DNA from: Laterigemmans sp052161645
GTDB lineage: Bacteria; Planctomycetota; Planctomycetia; Pirellulales; Pirellulaceae
DNA: 64,000 bases
Strand: one strand, 5' to 3'
NCBI GenBank assembly: GCA_052161645.1
Contig: CP197414.1
Position numbers and translations under genes: made by a program. This document shows positions 8,394 through 18,046 of the stretch, in pieces (position 1 is the first letter of the stretch; every line of letters begins with the position of its first letter). Below the pieces are notes generated by a model, which was given only the letters and a program-made list of their open reading frames with translations, had not been told where the DNA came from and ran no database searches.

Positions 8394-9980
8394 CTAACTC
8401 TTGGGCCCAGCAGCAGCGACTTGTGGCGAGGCTCCTTCGGCGAAAGCTTGAAAGTTTTGTCGGAAGAGGTCGGCCAACCGGAGGGCGGCCGCGTCGTAGC
8501 AACTGGGGTCTTTCCAGTTGTCGCGTGGCCAGAGAATTTCGTCACGCACTTGCTGGCAGCTGACCGGGACTTCGAAACCGAACAGCGGATCGCGACGCGT
8601 GGCAGCTTGGCTGAGCGAACCGTCGTGGATGGCGTCGATAATCGCGCGGGTTTCAGGCAAGCTCATGCGTTGCCCTTCGCCATAACCGCCGCCGACCCAG
8701 CCGGTATTGAGCAGCCACACGTGGGTGCCGTGGCGGTGAATTTTTTCGCTTAACAGTTCCGCGTACTTGGCTGGGTGCCAGACCAGGAAAGCGGCGCCAA
8801 AGCAAGCGGAAAAGGTGGCTGATGGTTCGGTAACGCCCATTTCGGTACCGGCAACCTTGGCCGTGTAGCCGCTAATGAAATGGTACATCGCTTGGTCGGC
8901 CGTGAGTTTACTGACCGGTGGCAACACGCCGAAAGCGTCACAAGTCAAAAAGATGATATTTCGCGGGTGCCCGCCGAGGCAAGGCAATTTTGAGCGGGGA
9001 ATAAAATCGATAGGATACGCGACGCGGGTGTTTTCGGTGATCGACGCATCATCATAATTGACTTCGTGCGTGCCTTGGTCGTAGACCACATTCTCCAGCA
9101 CGGCGCCGAAGCGGATGGCGTCAAAGATTTCCGGTTCATTTTCGGCGCTGAGGTGGATCACTTTGGCATAGCAACCCCCTTCGATGTTGAACACACCGTC
9201 ATCGGTCCAACAATGTTCGTCATCGCCGATCAATTGTCGGTGCAGGTCTGCGGAGAGGGTCGTTTTGCCGGTGCCGCTGAGCCCGAAAAAGAGGGTCACA
9301 TCGCCTTCGCTGCCTTCGTTGGCGCTGCAATGCATGCTCAGGATGCCCCGTTTGGGCATCAGATAGTTCATCACCGTGAAGACCCCTTTCTTCATCTCAC
9401 CGGCGTACTGAGAGCCGAGGATGACCAACTCACCATGCTCGATCGCCAAATCGATGCTGGTCTTGCTGGTCATTTGCGCCGTGTAGGGATTGGCTGGGAA
9501 AGCGCCCGCGTTAAAGATCGTAAAATCAGGCTCGCCGAAATCGGCCAATTCTTGATCGCTGGGACGGATCAACATGTTGTGCATGAACAACGCATGGTAG
9601 GCACTGCTGGCGATCACGCGAACTTTGATGCGATGGCGGGGATCCCAGCCGGCGAAACCATCGAAAATGAATAAGCGTGATTGGAGTTGAAGATAATCGA
9701 TCGCCCGTTGTCGATTGATGCTGAAGGAGCGTTCGGTGAGGCGAATGTTAACGTCGCCCCACCAAATATCGTCGCGGCTGGCTGGGTCGTCGACAATCCG
9801 TTTGTCCTTGGGGCTGCGGCCGGTTTTGTCACCACTGCGAGTGGCCAGTGCACCGCTGGCGGCAATCACCGCATCGTTCCCGCGGATGGCGTATTCGTAG
9901 AGCCGTGCGGGCGTCGCGTTGCGAACCACGTCACTGGGGTTCAACCCATATTTGGTTAGATCTATCGCGGTGGTACTCAC
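8394..9980 (-). CDS. pckA: phosphoenolpyruvate carboxykinase (ATP)
   Basis: About 528 residues from the GTG at 9980, which gives the normal N-terminus (MSTTAIDLTKYGL); an upstream in-frame extension of 29 residues looks non-homologous. The enzyme converts oxaloacetate and ATP to phosphoenolpyruvate, ADP and CO2 in gluconeogenesis. Visible signatures: the RSPKDKRIV oxaloacetate/phosphate segment, FFGLSGTGKTTLSAD (P-loop), DDEHCWTDDGVFNIEGGCYA (kinase-2 and PEPCK-specific motif) and ENTRVAYPI. Length and motifs mark the ATP-dependent class rather than the GTP class. Confidence 0.95.
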   Translation of the reverse strand: MSTTAIDLTKYGLNPSDVVRNATPARLYEYAIRGNDAVIAASGALATRSGDKTGRSPKDKRIVDDPASRDDIWWGDVNIRLTERSFSINRQRAIDYLQLQSRLFIFDGFAGWDPRHRIKVRVIASSAYHALFMHNMLIRPSDQELADFGEPDFTIFNAGAFPANPYTAQMTSKTSIDLAIEHGELVILGSQYAGEMKKGVFTVMNYLMPKRGILSMHCSANEGSEGDVTLFFGLSGTGKTTLSADLHRQLIGDDEHCWTDDGVFNIEGGCYAKVIHLSAENEPEIFDAIRFGAVLENVVYDQGTHEVNYDDASITENTRVAYPIDFIPRSKLPCLGGHPRNIIFLTCDAFGVLPPVSKLTADQAMYHFISGYTAKVAGTEMGVTEPSATFSACFGAAFLVWHPAKYAELLSEKIHRHGTHVWLLNTGWVGGGYGEGQRMSLPETRAIIDAIHDGSLSQAATRRDPLFGFEVPVSCQQVRDEILWPRDNWKDPSCYDAAALRLADLFRQNFQAFAEGASPQVAAAGPKS

Positions 9981-10125
9981 GACGCGGGTGCCTTTCTGAT
10001 CCGTTGGGCGACAAGGAAATCGACAAACACTTTTTTTGCAAAACGTCGGCGGCCGCTTTGATTTCACCGACGGAAGTACTCATAGAATAAGAGCCGAGCG
10101 GATTGCTGACGACCCGAGGGAACGC

Positions 10126-13100
10126 TTATCGCGTCGCTTTAAAGCGAAAATTTAACGTCCGCGCGCCGTTGTGTTGGGAAGCCCTTAATTGCAACACTTG
10201 ATCGATTAAGTCCTCGCCGGCTGGCCAAGCGAATTCGCAAGTGACAGTCGTCTCCGCAGGGATCGCCACCGTTTGCCGCTGCCTTTGGCGTTGAGGCGCG
10301 TAGACCGAGCAATCGAACTGCAGCGGCCGGTTAGAGGTGTTGGTGATTTCTTGGCGAACGACCAGCACTCCGGAAGGCAGCAGCCTGGTCGTGACTTCGA
10401 TGTGCACATCCTCCGGGCCAATGTTCAGTTTTCGCCAGACGGTGAACCGCCGACGCGAGTCTCCTTCCAGCTCAAAATCAAACGCAATCTTTTCCTCGCC
10501 GATGGTGGCGTCGTTACGCAACGTCAGGCTCAGCTTTTCCGACTGTTCACGCCCCGCTTCAGCAACAATGTTGCGAGCCCAACGCGAGACATTCCAGGCT
10601 TCGGGGGCTTCGACTTGCAATTGCCCGGTGATCGTTTGATCGCTGGGGTTGGTGAACAGCAGTTCGATCGTTTGTTCCCGACCGAGTAGGCTGTCGACGC
10701 GTTGGCGATCGAGCCGCACGGCCAGTCGCCACAACGCGGCGGTGCGATCCAAATTAGTGACAAACGTCGGTTCGCTGGTTACAGTTATTTGTTGCAGGGG
10801 GTAATTCCTCAGCTGCACCGGCTTGATCGGCAACTCGCGGCCAAAGGCATCGATGTGCCGAGCTTCGTCCCCCAAGTATATCGCTTCTTCAGTGGGTTGT
10901 TCGTTCCAAACCACGAGCGTGGCTGTTTCCGCATTGGCCAGCAGAACGTTTTGACTAGAGCCTGGCAAATCGAGCGAACCGACCGGTTTGAGGTCGCCCA
11001 GCAAGGCCGCTGCCGTTCGCCAGGGCAACAACATCTCATCGGGCGAACCATCTTCGCGCAGCAACCCCAGACGGGGGTCGAATGGATCACTGATAAATGC
11101 AGCCTTGATCTCCATTTCGCGGACCACCAGCATGCGCTCGACAAGATCCCGGATGCGTTGCCCCCGGGGATACGCGTCGCGTGGCAGTGGCTCCAGAATC
11201 AACCAGTGCTTGCCGCTGGATTTCGGCTCCGATGGCGACTGACCGGCCGAGTTTCCCCCGCCCCCCGCGACAATGAAGCTGTTGTTGGCGACCAACTGCG
11301 TGGCTTGACGCAAAGAGCCATCAAGGTTTTGAGCCTCCATACCCGGGGCGTTGGCAAGCTCCGGGTCGGACTTTGCTGCCGAATTATTTTCAGCCGCCGC
11401 CAGTGGATCAGCCGCCGACAGTTGGTCAGCGCCGGGGAGCGGCTCAGCTGGGCGAAAATAAGCTTTGATTTCCGCCGCCGTGGGTGGCGTCGGGTCACTC
11501 AAACAGACGGCGTGCCATGACCAACTGGAATCGGGCGGCAGGGGATCGAGCCAGGGCCAATTCAAGACAATTTTGATCGGCTGGCCGTAGCCTTGCAGAG
11601 CCACGCGAATCTCGTCGATGGCACTTTTCAGTTGGGCGCGGCCGAGAAAACTATAGTCCCCTTCGTCGCCCAATTGCCACCAATCCACCCCGTTGGAAAG
11701 TCTCGCCATGACCGGTTCGAGCAGTGGTTGCCAAGCCTCTGTTTCCCGCAACATGATCGCCACGTGGTCTTCCGCTTGCATATTTAACAGCGGCAGAATG
11801 ACCGCCGGGGGCTGACAAATGACGCCCACGGTGTTAATCCCCCGATCCTCCAAGCGTCCCATCAGGCGAGCCAATTCGTCGGCTTTCTTGTACGCCGTCG
11901 GTTCTAACCAGCATGGGTATTTTACCCATTGGACACGGCACTGGGAGAGCCAGGGGGGCAAACCAATCAGCGGAAAATTATGACGGCCAGGGCCCGTCAG
12001 CGACCAGCCGAAGGGGCCTTGCGGGGTCGGCAAGTCCGCCAGCACGGCAAACGTTTGTTCGATCTCAAAAGCGTTTGGGCCGCGGTTATCGAGTGCCGCT
12101 CGCACCCGATAAAATCCCGGGCCCAGCTCTGGCAATTGCCAAACCGCGATGCCACCGCTCGAGGCAATCGTGCTGGGTTCGGCGACGGCGTTTGGCTGGC
12201 CCTCATCAACACCGGTGTTGCTGCTGAGACTGCTCTCCGGATTACTTGCGGGTGACGGAATGTTGGTCGTGACGGATGTGCCCGCTGAATTGCCAACTGA
12301 ATTGCCCACAGCACTTCCCGCAGTTGGTCGGTCGAGTGGCGAGGGATTTAGCGCGGCCTGATGCGTGGCCAGTTCGTTGCCGTTTTCGTCGAGCAAACGA
12401 AAAAAGACCGACGGCACGCTATCGGCCAGTCCGGAAACCGTGCAAGTAATTTGCGGTGCTCCGGGAGGCGAATAGAGGCCACCCGGTTGGTCACATTCCA
12501 TCCGGATACGTGGAGTTTGGCTGACCCGAATCGCATCAAATCCAGCGTATCCTTGGAAATCTTGACGCTCCTGCGGCTCAACGCGAATTCGCACGCGGCC
12601 CACCTCCGCGTTGATCGGTGCCGTGATCGGACCGAGTTGCACCGCTCGCCAATCACTGCTGCCGCCGATCTGTTCGGTCGCGATTGTTTGCAACAGTTTG
12701 CCGGGAGAGCGGTTGCCTTTCGGGTCTACCAAATCGGCTTCGTAGAAGGCAAGCTCTAGCCATGCTTGGTCGTGCTCGAAGCCTTCGCTTTTGATGTTGG
12801 CTCGCAAGTGATAGCTGTAACGCTTGGCAACAGGAAAGGGAGGACTTTGGCAGAGAATTCCGCCGCCATCAACGTGCGCGCTGAGAAAACGGCGCGTGAG
12901 CATATCCGTTAGGCTCGGCGGCATTGGCAAGTTGGGGACGTGGGCGACCGCTTTTTGCCAAAGCCGAAAAGCTTGTTCGTCGGCCGTTCGCAACTGCAGT
13001 TCCTGCGCGGGCCGGTGGGGTTGAATCTTCAGCTTGGCGTAGTGGGGATAGCGGCGTCCTTCGATTCGCACCCAGCCATCGGGTTGGTTATCAAAGTTTA

Positions 13101-13308
13101 AATCGTCCCGCCGCGAGAAATCCCAGGCGGCCAGCTGTTCTTCAGCCTGCGCCGAGCCGGCGGAGTCGAATCCGCAGCAGATGATGCTAGACGCGCACAG
13201 CCAAGCCGCTAACATCATTAGCTGACGACCGCGGCGCAGCAGCCGCGTGGGCGTCTTTCCAGTTCGTTCCGCGTGCTCCCAGCTTCGCACCGTGCCTGAC
13301 CTCCGCAT
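10126..13308 (-). CDS. large exported protein with NEW3-like beta-sandwich C-terminus, unknown function
   Basis: About 1,060 residues. The N-terminus has an arginine-rich stretch followed by MMLAAWLCASSIICCG and a signal-peptidase-like AGSAQA site. Residues after the signal suggest a carbohydrate-binding-like sandwich (AAWDFSRRDDLNFDN). A Ser/Pro/Asn-rich linker lies near residues 340-400, a middle region could be a glycosidase-like barrel, and the end (RRVDSLLGREQ-type text to TLRNDATIGEEKIAF) resembles the NEW3/NPCBM-associated sandwich. I do not recognise an exact family. The ATG at 13308 overlaps the start of the divergent gene; the ATG at 13218, directly at the signal peptide, is the alternative. 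Confidence 0.6.
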   Translation of the reverse strand: MRRSGTVRSWEHAERTGKTPTRLLRRGRQLMMLAAWLCASSIICCGFDSAGSAQAEEQLAAWDFSRRDDLNFDNQPDGWVRIEGRRYPHYAKLKIQPHRPAQELQLRTADEQAFRLWQKAVAHVPNLPMPPSLTDMLTRRFLSAHVDGGGILCQSPPFPVAKRYSYHLRANIKSEGFEHDQAWLELAFYEADLVDPKGNRSPGKLLQTIATEQIGGSSDWRAVQLGPITAPINAEVGRVRIRVEPQERQDFQGYAGFDAIRVSQTPRIRMECDQPGGLYSPPGAPQITCTVSGLADSVPSVFFRLLDENGNELATHQAALNPSPLDRPTAGSAVGNSVGNSAGTSVTTNIPSPASNPESSLSSNTGVDEGQPNAVAEPSTIASSGGIAVWQLPELGPGFYRVRAALDNRGPNAFEIEQTFAVLADLPTPQGPFGWSLTGPGRHNFPLIGLPPWLSQCRVQWVKYPCWLEPTAYKKADELARLMGRLEDRGINTVGVICQPPAVILPLLNMQAEDHVAIMLRETEAWQPLLEPVMARLSNGVDWWQLGDEGDYSFLGRAQLKSAIDEIRVALQGYGQPIKIVLNWPWLDPLPPDSSWSWHAVCLSDPTPPTAAEIKAYFRPAEPLPGADQLSAADPLAAAENNSAAKSDPELANAPGMEAQNLDGSLRQATQLVANNSFIVAGGGGNSAGQSPSEPKSSGKHWLILEPLPRDAYPRGQRIRDLVERMLVVREMEIKAAFISDPFDPRLGLLREDGSPDEMLLPWRTAAALLGDLKPVGSLDLPGSSQNVLLANAETATLVVWNEQPTEEAIYLGDEARHIDAFGRELPIKPVQLRNYPLQQITVTSEPTFVTNLDRTAALWRLAVRLDRQRVDSLLGREQTIELLFTNPSDQTITGQLQVEAPEAWNVSRWARNIVAEAGREQSEKLSLTLRNDATIGEEKIAFDFELEGDSRRRFTVWRKLNIGPEDVHIEVTTRLLPSGVLVVRQEITNTSNRPLQFDCSVYAPQRQRQRQTVAIPAETTVTCEFAWPAGEDLIDQVLQLRASQHNGARTLNFRFKATR

Positions 13309-14068
13309 TTCCGTTCGACTTTCGGCTTTCAACTTACCGTTCAAGAAAGCATTGCTCGCGGCTTCGCAAGCGGGTGCCCAAGGCATCGAAATCGATGCCC
13401 GAAATGAGCTCCAGCCGACCGATTTGACCGATACAGCCAAGCGTCAGATTCGGAAAATGCTGGATGATCTGAATTTGCGGGTCAGTTCACTGCGGTTTCC
13501 GACTCGCCGCGGTTACGAAGTGGTGGCTGACTTGGATCGCCGTATCGACGCCACCAAAAAGGTGATGCGAATGGCTTACGATCTGGGTGCCGGGCATGTT
13601 GTCAATCAAATCGGTCGCGTACCATCTGATACTGAATCGGCCAGCTGGGTGCAACTCCGATCGTCACTGGAAGACCTAGCCAGTTTTGGCAACCGCGTGG
13701 GAACTTTCCTCGCCGCGGAGACCGGCAGCGAGTCGGGCGAGGACTTGGCCGCCCTGCTGGGCAGCCTCAGCGATGTCTACATGCCGGTTGCTTACAACCC
13801 CGGACAACTCATTCTGAATCAATTTGATCCACACGCCGCTTTAAACTCGCTAACCCAGTTCGTCGGCATCGTAGAAGCGCAGGACGGGGTGCAGGACTTG
13901 GCCCGCGGAAGGGGCGTCGAAGTCCCCCTAGGACAAGGCACTGCTGACTTTCCACAAATCCTCGGCCAGCTCGAAGACGCCCAGTACCGCGGTTGGTTTG
14001 TGGTCGGACGAACGGGCTGCGGCCAAGCGGAAGTGGCAAACGCGATCAGCTACCTAACGGCACTCTAG
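13292..14068 (+). CDS. sugar phosphate isomerase/epimerase-like TIM-barrel protein
   Basis: 258 residues from the GTG at 13292, giving LRISVRLSAFNLPFKKALLAA. The text fits the AP-endonuclease-2/xylose-isomerase-like barrel: AQGIEIDARNEL after strand 1, VSSLRFPTRRGYE, MAYDLGAGHVVNQIG, FLAAETGSESGE and a closing GWFVVGRTG. Members isomerise or epimerise sugars, but the metal ligands are not complete enough to assign a substrate. Its start overlaps the longest version of the divergent gene by 17 bp, and its TAG overlaps the stop of rsmD on the other strand. Confidence 0.7.
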   Translation: MPDLRISVRLSAFNLPFKKALLAASQAGAQGIEIDARNELQPTDLTDTAKRQIRKMLDDLNLRVSSLRFPTRRGYEVVADLDRRIDATKKVMRMAYDLGAGHVVNQIGRVPSDTESASWVQLRSSLEDLASFGNRVGTFLAAETGSESGEDLAALLGSLSDVYMPVAYNPGQLILNQFDPHAALNSLTQFVGIVEAQDGVQDLARGRGVEVPLGQGTADFPQILGQLEDAQYRGWFVVGRTGCGQAEVANAISYLTAL

Positions 14069-14808
14069 GAATCGCCGCCACTCAGTATATCGCCGCCACT
14101 CAGTATATCTCCGCCACTCAGTATATCTCCGCCACTCGGGCTAAGCACCTCAGCGAATGCCAGGGTCACGATGCCGTACTGGCGGATATCCCACTCCGCC
14201 TCGGGGAGGATTGCGGGATCACATTTTCGATCCATTTCGCAGACGATGATGCTACCCGCCGAGGCTCCCGCAAAGCTCATTTGCACAAGCTCGAACAGTT
14301 GTTCCTGGTGTGACTCCCACATGCGATATGGGGGGCAACAGAAGACGATTCGCCGTTCTTCGGGTGAGCGAGGCAAGCGGAGGGCTGCTAAACGGAAGGT
14401 GTCTCCTTGCAGCACCTCCAAACGCTCGGAGACCGAAAGCGCATCGGCCGATTGACGGATCGAGCGAGTGCAACCGCGTGAGGAATCAATCGCAATGGCA
14501 TGAACCGCCCCCCGGCTCAACGCCTCAATTGCCAAAATGCCCGTGCCGGCGAACAAATCCCAGGCCACGGTGCCCTTGATTCCAGGGCCGAGAATGTTGA
14601 ACAAGTTTTCGCGGACGCTATCCTTCATCGGACGAGTGGCCCGGTCGCCGTTGTATGTCACGCTCCGCCGGCGCAAGTCACCACCGATAATTCTTAGCGA
14701 TTTTGTACCAATATAGCGGCTGGCGCGAATTTCAGTGCCACCTCCGAGCCGTTCCGCCGGGGTGCTCCGCGATGTACGGCGAGACTGTTTTTTTCGTGGT
14801 GAACTCAT
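14065..14808 (-). CDS. rsmD: 16S rRNA (guanine966-N2)-methyltransferase RsmD
   Basis: 247 residues. RsmD methylates G966 of 16S rRNA with S-adenosylmethionine. Family signatures: LRIIGGDLRRR, ATRPMKDSVRENLFNIL, and motif I WDLFAGTGILAIEALSRGA. Motif IV, normally (D/N)PPY, reads FCCPPYRM, so the acidic or amide residue is replaced by Cys. The last 20 residues are three repeats of SGGDIL encoded by an 18-bp tandem repeat, which extends the protein beyond the usual C-terminus. A Ser/Arg-rich N-terminal extension of about 30 residues is also unusual. Confidence 0.85.
   Translation of the reverse strand: MSSPRKKQSRRTSRSTPAERLGGGTEIRASRYIGTKSLRIIGGDLRRRSVTYNGDRATRPMKDSVRENLFNILGPGIKGTVAWDLFAGTGILAIEALSRGAVHAIAIDSSRGCTRSIRQSADALSVSERLEVLQGDTFRLAALRLPRSPEERRIVFCCPPYRMWESHQEQLFELVQMSFAGASAGSIIVCEMDRKCDPAILPEAEWDIRQYGIVTLAFAEVLSPSGGDILSGGDILSGGDILSGGDS
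14080..14139 (+). repeat. 18-bp tandem repeat in the 3' end of rsmD
   Basis: Three to four copies of an 18-base unit (CGCCACTCAGTATATCTC with small changes) lie head to tail. Read on the minus strand they encode repeated SGGDIL at the RsmD C-terminus. Copy number may vary between strains by slippage. Confidence 0.85.
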
Positions 14809-14939
14809 CCCGCTACCCTACTACCGATCGACAGGAACGTGCAAACTATCTGGGGCCCTTCTACGTATCGTTAGAACGGTTTGGTCGCTGCGACGGAAGG
14901 GCAGGGCTAAATCGGCACCCTTTTGCCCTTCACGGCACA

Positions 14940-14989
14940 CACTCAATTCCAGCGACAGCCGGCCACTCAATTCCAGCGACAGCCGGAAG
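14940..14989 (+). repeat. short tandem duplication upstream of the cyclophilin gene
   Basis: A unit of about 25 bases (core ACTCAATTCCAGCGACAGCC) occurs twice in direct succession in the leader of the next gene. No function is apparent. Confidence 0.8.
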
Positions 14990-15040
14990 GCTGGCGACCG
15001 TCCCGAAACATTGCCTCACCGCGGCACTCAGAGGTTTAGC

Positions 15041-16381
15041 ATGACTTGCTTGATTCGACATCCCTGGAGCGCAACCGCTCTGTTCCTTGCCGTTCTCTGG
15101 GTACATGCGGCCGCAGCCACCCCGCTCCGAGCACAGACCACCGACGGCGACCAACAACCGACCCAACAGCCTTCTGCTGACGGGGAAACAACTGCCGACG
15201 GGGAGCCAGCAGCCGACGTAAATTTGCTCCCCGAAAGTAATCCTGATTTTGACAACGAAGCGGGAGTCGCTGCTTTTGAGTCCGCCTTGGACGGCTGGCG
15301 AGTGACGTTGGCCGACATGCGCGAGGTCATGATTCGCTTTAACAACGGTCCTCCCCAAGAAGCGGAGGGATATCGCCAGCGGTATCGCGAGCTGGAAATG
15401 CTTGGCCGCGAGCAGTTTGATGCGGCGATGGCTGCGGCGATTGAGTTACTAAAAAATGCCCCGCGGGAAAATTACGTTGCGGCTCAGTTCCTGCTGGTGG
15501 CGGTCCACTACCGGTTCAATAACGACTGGTATGAATTAACCGGCGAAGCGGTTGAGCAATTGCGGCGGGTCAAGGCCAAGGACGAGCGGTTGGCCGAAAT
15601 TGCCGGGGTCAGCTTTTTCGCCACAAATCAATTCGACAAAGCGGAGCCTTACTTGCGGGAAGCAATGCAGACGGGAAACCTGGCAGAAATCAATCAGGGG
15701 ATCTTGGAGTCGCTCGACGCTTGCCGAGTGTTGTGGCCGACTGCTGCCGCGCAGCGTGCCACGGACGCCGAGCGGGATGACTTGCCCCGCGTTCGCTTGG
15801 TCACCACGCGTGGTGACATTGTGCTAGAGCTGTTCGAGGATGCCGCCCCTAACACGGTCGCCAATTTTATCCGCATGGTGGAGGACGGTTTGCTGGAGAA
15901 CTTGCCCTTCTATCAAGTGATTTCAGGTCGGATTGCACTAGTCGGCGAATCGGGTGGTTCGGCGGTCGCTGGCGAGTACTGTTTGGCCGACGAAACACAA
16001 TCCCCCGATCGCCGCTATATCTTTCGGGGCTCGCTGGCAATGGCCAAATTGCCCGATCCGATTGGCGAAAGCAGGCTGACGATCCCCAACACGGCCAGCC
16101 AACAGTTCTTTTTCGCCTTCCAACCGCTGGTCATGGCCAATGCCGAGCACACCGTTTTTGGGCGAATCATCGAGGGCATGTCCACTTTCAGTCTGCTGAC
16201 CCGGCTCGATCCCTCGAAGAAAGAAGAAAATGCCGAACCAGTAAATCCCGATCGGATCCTCGAGGCGGAGGTGATTCGCAAGCGAGATCACAGTTACGAA
16301 CCTCAAATCATCCGCATGTCACCCTTACAAATGGCCGAGCAAGGGGGCCTATTGTCCTCAGAAAACCAGCCTGGTGATTGA
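15041..16381 (+). CDS. exported peptidyl-prolyl isomerase, cyclophilin type, with N-terminal helical domain
   Basis: 446 residues from the ATG at 15041, which starts a signal peptide (LIRHPWSATALFLAVLW). A low-complexity Gln/Asp/Gly linker leads to a helical domain of about 150 residues with a TPR-like stretch (FDKAEPYLREAMQTG). The cyclophilin domain begins at VRLVTTRGDIVLELFEDAAPNTVANF and includes the core QQFFFAFQPL and HTVFGRIIEGM. The usual catalytic Arg of FHRVI is replaced by FYQVISG, so activity is uncertain. It probably assists protein folding outside the cytoplasm. Confidence 0.82.
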   Translation: MTCLIRHPWSATALFLAVLWVHAAAATPLRAQTTDGDQQPTQQPSADGETTADGEPAADVNLLPESNPDFDNEAGVAAFESALDGWRVTLADMREVMIRFNNGPPQEAEGYRQRYRELEMLGREQFDAAMAAAIELLKNAPRENYVAAQFLLVAVHYRFNNDWYELTGEAVEQLRRVKAKDERLAEIAGVSFFATNQFDKAEPYLREAMQTGNLAEINQGILESLDACRVLWPTAAAQRATDAERDDLPRVRLVTTRGDIVLELFEDAAPNTVANFIRMVEDGLLENLPFYQVISGRIALVGESGGSAVAGEYCLADETQSPDRRYIFRGSLAMAKLPDPIGESRLTIPNTASQQFFFAFQPLVMANAEHTVFGRIIEGMSTFSLLTRLDPSKKEENAEPVNPDRILEAEVIRKRDHSYEPQIIRMSPLQMAEQGGLLSSENQPGD

Positions 16382-16484
16382 ACTTGCCGCTGCCTGGCGT
16401 TACCCTGAAGGGGAATGAAGACGACCATCCAGCTCTTTTTTTGCCGATATCCCTCCCTTAGTTCCTCTCGGAGTTATCTTTCCC

Positions 16485-17855
16485 ATGGCCGATGCAAAGC
16501 CTCAAACTCAATCGACGGAAGACGCGGGGCCTTCCCGGCGATCCTTCTTGAAAAACAGCAGCATGTTGTTAGCTGGCGGCACCGTGGTTAGCCAGTTGAA
16601 CGTTGCCCGGGCTGCTCACGCCTACGGCAGTGACACCATTAAGTTGGGCTTGGTGGGTTGTGGCGGTCGCGGCACGCAAGCGGCGATGCAGGCCATGAAC
16701 ACTTGCCTCAGCGAGTTCGGTTCAACCGGTGGCGAAGTCGAATTGGTCGCCATGGCCGATGCTTTTGAAGACCGCCTGCAAGGTTCACTGCGCGGCATCA
16801 AGAGCAAGCATAATGAACGAGTCAGCGAGAATGTGGGACGCTTTGTCGGCTTGGAGTCCTACAAGGATGTCATGAACAGTGATTGCGACGTGGTGATTCT
16901 GGCCACGCCTCCCGGATTTCGCCCGCTCCATTTTGAAGCTGCCGTGAATGCCGGCAAGCACGTCTTTATGGAAAAACCGGTTGCCACCGATGCACCCGGC
17001 GTCCGCCGCGTGTTGGCGGCCAACGAAGTCGCCAAGAAAAAGGGCCTGGCCGTCCAAGTCGGTCTGCAGCGGCACCATGAATTCCGTTACAAAGAGTGCG
17101 TGCAACGTCTGCAAGATGGACAAATCGGTGATTTCGTCATGGCCCGCGCCTATTGGAATGGCTCCGGTGTGTGGATGAACGCTCGCAAGCCCGAGCAAAC
17201 CGAAACCGAATACCAGATGCGAAACTGGTACTACTTTAACTGGCTGTGCGGTGACCACATTACCGAGCAGCACATTCACAATTTGGATGTTATCAACTGG
17301 GTGATGCAAGGTTATCCCGTGAAAGCCCAAGGTCAGGGCGGGCGTCAAGTTCGCACCGGACCCGACTCGGGACAAATCTACGATCACCACTTTGTTGAAT
17401 TCACCTACGATGGCGGCACCACAATGCTCAGCCAATGTCGGCATCAACCAAATTGCTGGAATCCGGTGTCCGAGTTTATTCATGGCACCAACGGCTGGTG
17501 TGATATCTCGGGTGCTAAGATTTATGATCGCAATAATAACATCGTTTGGCAAAGCGAAGCGGACGAGGTCAACGGCAAAGGCTGGCAACAGGAACACATT
17601 GACCTGTTCGCCGAATTGCGGAAAGGGAACATCCCCAACGAAGGCGATTACGGCGCCAAGAGCACCATGACCTCCATCATGGGCCGCATGGCAACCTACA
17701 GTGGCAAGGTTGTCAGTTGGGATCAATGCCTCAACAGCACGGAAGCTCTAGCCGATTTCGACTCAGTCACCTCGCTCGATGTCGAAGCGCCCGTGCAACC
17801 GGACGAAAACATGAAGTACCCGATCGCTATCCCTGGTAAGTACAAGGTTACCTAA
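16485..17855 (+). CDS. Gfo/Idh/MocA family oxidoreductase, Tat-exported
   Basis: 456 residues. The N-terminus SRRSFLKNSSMLLAGGT is a twin-arginine signal. The Rossmann fold starts at IKLGLVGCGGRGTQAAM, and the conserved EKP motif is in HVFMEKPVATDAPG. The C-terminal sheet domain contains FNWLCGDHITEQHIHNLD and DHHFVEFTYDGG. Such NAD(P)-dependent sugar or inositol dehydrogenases are greatly expanded in planctomycetes, usually for breakdown of sulfated polysaccharides. The substrate is not identifiable, and a strong terminator follows. Confidence 0.9.
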   Translation: MADAKPQTQSTEDAGPSRRSFLKNSSMLLAGGTVVSQLNVARAAHAYGSDTIKLGLVGCGGRGTQAAMQAMNTCLSEFGSTGGEVELVAMADAFEDRLQGSLRGIKSKHNERVSENVGRFVGLESYKDVMNSDCDVVILATPPGFRPLHFEAAVNAGKHVFMEKPVATDAPGVRRVLAANEVAKKKGLAVQVGLQRHHEFRYKECVQRLQDGQIGDFVMARAYWNGSGVWMNARKPEQTETEYQMRNWYYFNWLCGDHITEQHIHNLDVINWVMQGYPVKAQGQGGRQVRTGPDSGQIYDHHFVEFTYDGGTTMLSQCRHQPNCWNPVSEFIHGTNGWCDISGAKIYDRNNNIVWQSEADEVNGKGWQQEHIDLFAELRKGNIPNEGDYGAKSTMTSIMGRMATYSGKVVSWDQCLNSTEALADFDSVTSLDVEAPVQPDENMKYPIAIPGKYKVT

Positions 17856-17903
17856 GCGACGGAGAAACTCGCAAACCAGCGTTTGCCTCTCTTACACTGC
17901 TAA

Positions 17904-17940
17904 CCGATGCTCGCGCTTTTTGCCGAGCATCGGTTTTTTT
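17904..17940 (+). terminator. rho-independent terminator after the oxidoreductase gene
   Basis: A perfect 10-bp stem (CCGATGCTCG paired with CGAGCATCGG) with a 10-nt loop is followed by seven T residues. It ends transcription of the oxidoreductase gene before the Pup locus. Confidence 0.92.
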
Positions 17941-18046
17941 GTTGCTTGATGCCAGTTGTTTTGCACGCGCCCCGCCAAGACGTTAAACTAAAGAAATCTG
18001 ATCGCCCTGGCGGTCTTCTTTTCGTCGCGTGGACAGTTTTGGTCTG

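Noticed and set aside
9066..9674. Long plus-strand frame opposite pckA
   Set aside because: It is the complement of a conserved enzyme gene; its residues look random and reflect pckA codon bias.
14735..15040. N-terminal extension of the cyclophilin gene starting at 14735
   Set aside because: It overlaps rsmD on the other strand and a tandem duplication, while the ATG at 15041 starts a proper signal peptide.
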